Assembly: GCF_027924605.1 (NCBI RefSeq)
Contig: NZ_AP027042.1
Coordinates: forward strand, 783,524-847,523
Reading direction: 5' to 3'
DNA length: 64,000 bases
Origin: Dyella sp. GSA-30
GTDB lineage: Bacteria; Pseudomonadota; Gammaproteobacteria; Xanthomonadales; Rhodanobacteraceae
The notes under the pieces: model-generated
Database searches by the model: none
Seen by the model: only the letters and a program-made list of their open reading frames with translations
What the model was told of the DNA's origin: nothing
Position numbers and translations under genes: made by a program
Shown here: piece after piece, positions 61,769 to 64,000 of the stretch
Position numbering within the stretch: position 1 is the first letter of the stretch
Layout: every line of letters starts with the position of its first letter

Positions 61769-63529
61769 ATGTCGCATCGCGCTTTGGCTCGTCGCGCCCT
61801 TTACGTGGCTAGCTTGTGTGCCCTGGGTTTTGCGGGCACGGTTTATGCCGGCGGGGTTTCTCAACCCACGGTCGGTTCCTCCAACACTGTCGTGGCCGAT
61901 CCGGCCGTGCCGCGTCCGGCCGGTACGCCGTGCGTGGTCGAGTTGTTCAGCAATGAAAGCTTTACCGACGCCAGCAATCATCCGTTCAACTATGCGCCGC
62001 CCGCCGGTTGCCAGGGCAATTGGTCGAAAGTGGTGCTGGAAGCGGATTTCTCCATCAGTGGCAATGCGCAGTCCGACATCACCAATATCTGGGTCGGCGG
62101 TGTGAATCTGTTCTACGGCTCTACGCCGGTACCTTCCGCCACGCTGTCACCGAGCTGGCATGTCGAGCGTGATCTGACCGACTACACCGCGTTGCTCAAG
62201 TCTTCGCAGCAAGGTCAGGCTCTGGTCGACAAGATCTTCTCCGGCAACAACCAGGGCACCGTTCAAGGCACCGCCCGCCTGTTGTTCTACCCGGGCAAGC
62301 CGGCCGCGACCGCGCCGGATGCGGTGTACTCGCTGAGCAGCGACCCCATCGGTGCCACCACGACACTGCTCAACTCGTCCGCAGCCATGAGCAAGACCTT
62401 CACGCTGCCGCTCAACGTGCAGAAGGCTTACCTGGACGTGTTCGCGCAGGCCCAGGAGCTCGATACGCTGTGGTTCACCTGCGTACCCGACCAGTTCGCC
62501 GGCCAGGTGGCAGCCTGCGGTGGCGGCAATTTCCGCGAAACCGAAGTGAGCATCGATGGCCAGCCGGCCGGCGTAGCCCCGGTGTACCCGTCGGTCTATA
62601 GCGACGGTGTCGATTCGAACCTGTGGCAACCGACACCGGGCGTGCAGACGCTCAACTTCATCCCGTATCGCGTCGACCTGACGCCGTTCGCCGGTGTCTT
62701 GAGCAACGGCCAGCCGCATACGGTCTCCGTGAGCGTTGTCGGTGCCCACAGTGGTTTCGCTGCCACCGCCGCGCTGCTGGTGTACCGCGATGCCAACAGC
62801 CAGCAGGTGACGGGTAGCGTGACACGCAACACGCTGGCCGGCCAGCCGGCCACGCCGACCATCAGCGATACGCTGCAGGTCGATGCCCAGGGCAACGTAA
62901 CCGGTGCGATCAACACCACGATCAGCCGTCAGTTCGTGATCGAAGGTGTTGCCAACACCTCGAAGGGCCGTGTGCAGTCGACGGTGACGCAGACGGTGGG
63001 CTTCGATAACACCCAGACCTTCACCATCAATGGCACTCAGTATCACCAGATCACCAGCCAGACCGCATCGGTCGACAGCAACAGCCAGAGCAAGATCGGC
63101 GCGCTGATCACCGGTGATTACCGTGAGAAGGTCAGCTATCCGCTCAACCTGGATTTCAACGAGACCGTCACTGATCAGGGCGACCTCAACATCGCCAGCT
63201 CGATCCAGCAGGGCTACAAGAAGCATCTGGCACATCGCCTCTTTGGCGTCGACCTCTTCAGCGCCAATGTGTCCAATACCGTCAACAGCGGCAACACGCA
63301 GGTCTTCGCCGCCGACGGTTCGACCTCGAACGTCGGCCAGCAGAGCTCGCAGGACTTCAGCTATACCGACTCCCTGCTGGGCTGCTACAACGCCTCGCTG
63401 ACCACGTCGGCCGGCGCGCTCGCCAGCTTCACGAATGGCAAGGGCTGCATTGGCGGCGTAAACCGCGTGTCTTCGTTCACCCATCCGGATGGTTCGCCGG
63501 ACGGTGGCAACGCCAGCCTGCTCTGGTAA
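61769..63529 (+). CDS. secreted PNGase A-like peptide N-glycosidase
   Basis: A 586-aa exported protein. The start at 61769 (MSHRALARRALYVASL) has GGGAGA eight bases upstream and gives a signal peptide ending near GTVYAGG. The rest resembles the peptide-N4-(N-acetyl-beta-glucosaminyl)asparagine amidase A family: CVVELFSNESFTDAS, GCQGNWSKVVLEADFSISG, NIWVGGVNLFYGSTP and the YTALLKSSQQGQALV region. PNGase A splits N-glycans from asparagine, mostly on eukaryotic glycoproteins. A secreted form in a soil or plant-associated bacterium could free glycans or peptides from plant or fungal proteins. Catalytic residues were not checked. It is monocistronic with a strong terminator. Confidence 0.82.
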   Translation: MSHRALARRALYVASLCALGFAGTVYAGGVSQPTVGSSNTVVADPAVPRPAGTPCVVELFSNESFTDASNHPFNYAPPAGCQGNWSKVVLEADFSISGNAQSDITNIWVGGVNLFYGSTPVPSATLSPSWHVERDLTDYTALLKSSQQGQALVDKIFSGNNQGTVQGTARLLFYPGKPAATAPDAVYSLSSDPIGATTTLLNSSAAMSKTFTLPLNVQKAYLDVFAQAQELDTLWFTCVPDQFAGQVAACGGGNFRETEVSIDGQPAGVAPVYPSVYSDGVDSNLWQPTPGVQTLNFIPYRVDLTPFAGVLSNGQPHTVSVSVVGAHSGFAATAALLVYRDANSQQVTGSVTRNTLAGQPATPTISDTLQVDAQGNVTGAINTTISRQFVIEGVANTSKGRVQSTVTQTVGFDNTQTFTINGTQYHQITSQTASVDSNSQSKIGALITGDYREKVSYPLNLDFNETVTDQGDLNIASSIQQGYKKHLAHRLFGVDLFSANVSNTVNSGNTQVFAADGSTSNVGQQSSQDFSYTDSLLGCYNASLTTSAGALASFTNGKGCIGGVNRVSSFTHPDGSPDGGNASLLW

Positions 63530-63581
63530 TAACCACCTGTACGCTCCTCGGCCTGAGGAGCGTACTTTCGCAGGCACTACT

Positions 63582-63616
63582 AAAAACCCCAACGCCATCA
63601 CGGCGTTGGGGTTTTT
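63582..63616. terminator. bidirectional rho-independent terminator
   Basis: A near-perfect 15-bp hairpin: AAAAACCCCAACGCC, loop ATCAC, GGCGTTGGGGTTTTT. It serves the PNGase A-like gene (plus) and the last gene (minus). A second hairpin, ACGCTCCTC-GGCCT-GAGGAGCGT, lies at 63541-63563. Confidence 0.92.
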
Positions 63617-63650
63617 ATCATGTCCTGGAATTTACGCGGCTGATGCCGTC

Positions 63651-64000
63651 TCAGTGAGCAGCTGCACCTTGTGCATTGGCCGCCTGGATGGCGGCCGCAC
63701 GTGCTTCGTCCTGCTTGATCATCACCTGGCGCGCAGCATCGAGCTTGCCACCCAACAACGAGAGCGTGTAATTGGTGCTGTCGAATTCGCGCAGCAATCC
63801 AAGTTCACGCTGCGCCTCATCAAGATCGTTGTTGTTGATCGCGCGCTCGACTTCTTCCGACGCCGAACTGAACAGATCATGCATGTTCTGCTGGGCGGTC
63901 TTGTTCTGGCCATCCAGCTGCAGCACGGAGAGATAAAACTCGTACGCGTTGCTGCCGGCCGGGGCGACCAGATGCTTGTCCTTGATCGCCGTATCGGCCA
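63651..64000 (-). CDS. unknown helical repeat protein, C-terminal part (runs off the window)
   Basis: The frame is open from the stop at 63651 to the window end, so only the last 115 or so codons are seen. The text is helical and TPR-like (SNAYEFYLSVLQLDGQNK, SASEEVERAINNNDLDEAQR, LLREFDSTNYTLSLLGGKLD) and ends in Ala-rich sequence GAAAH. Helical repeats like these occur in proteins that work with TonB-type or envelope complexes in Xanthomonadales. I cannot name it without the missing part. An internal GTG at 63926 is not the true start, because the frame continues upstream. Confidence 0.75.
   Translation of the reverse strand, partial: ADTAIKDKHLVAPAGSNAYEFYLSVLQLDGQNKTAQQNMHDLFSSASEEVERAINNNDLDEAQRELGLLREFDSTNYTLSLLGGKLDAARQVMIKQDEARAAAIQAANAQGAAAH

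Overview
The window reads as chromosomal DNA of a high-GC gammaproteobacterium of the Xanthomonadales, most likely family Rhodanobacteraceae (Dyella, Luteibacter or Frateuria-like). The reasons are the Oar-type and carbohydrate-type TonB receptors with an N-terminal carboxypeptidase-like domain, the order algZ-algR-hemC, the rsmG-parA-parB block, and REP-type repeats of the kind common in xanthomonads. The genus call is inference from protein style, not from a search. I see no rRNA, tRNA, transposase, integrase or CRISPR array.

Layout. 1-9.7 kb: the 5' part of a TonB-dependent receptor (minus), then two tandem, closely similar RND permeases with no adapter gene, and a methyltransferase. 9.8-17.5 kb: a MATE exporter, a DUF2239 gene, a PagL-like lipid A deacylase, and a four-gene multidrug operon (MarR regulator, outer-membrane factor, EmrA, EmrB) whose promoter carries a clear operator-like palindrome. 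17.5-22.1 kb: a small orphan gene, an AraC regulator, and an accessory-looking three-gene operon (132-aa soluble protein, 737-aa multidomain protein with a Gln-rich tail, 182-aa coiled-coil membrane protein) that may be a secreted effector module. 22.1-25.6 kb: a serine hydrolase of the class C beta-lactamase fold translationally coupled to a LytS-type kinase and a LytTR regulator. 25.8-32 kb: an S9 peptidase, a carboxylesterase, algZ, algR and hemC. 32-40.5 kb: a DUF481 outer-membrane protein, a membrane protein, a WYL regulator, a patatin-like protein, DUF488, a glycosyltransferase, parB, parA, rsmG and a short SPFH protein.

40.8-52.5 kb is a carbohydrate-utilisation locus: LacI regulator, large TonB receptor, then an operon of a PF10091-type glycosidase, a sugar-binding lipoprotein, two ABC permeases and a large six-hairpin-type glycosidase. 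Two matching LacI-type palindromes, one before lacI and one before the operon, tie it together. The PF10091 family includes beta-1,2-glucanases, so beta-1,2-glucan is a plausible substrate. No ABC ATPase is encoded here.

52.6-64 kb: pirin, a zinc-ribbon membrane protein, a UPF0149 protein, exonuclease III, oligopeptidase A, a cNMP-binding/patatin fusion, a gamma carbonic anhydrase-like protein, a secreted PNGase A-like protein behind an unusually AT-rich leader, and the 3' end of an unrecognised gene.

Dispersed repeats: three copies of a roughly 135-bp paired inverted repeat lie in intergenic gaps next to gene 3' ends (about 5.5, 25.7 and 32.0 kb). A second REP family sits at 8.95-9.05 kb and a third perfect stem-loop at 52.5 kb.
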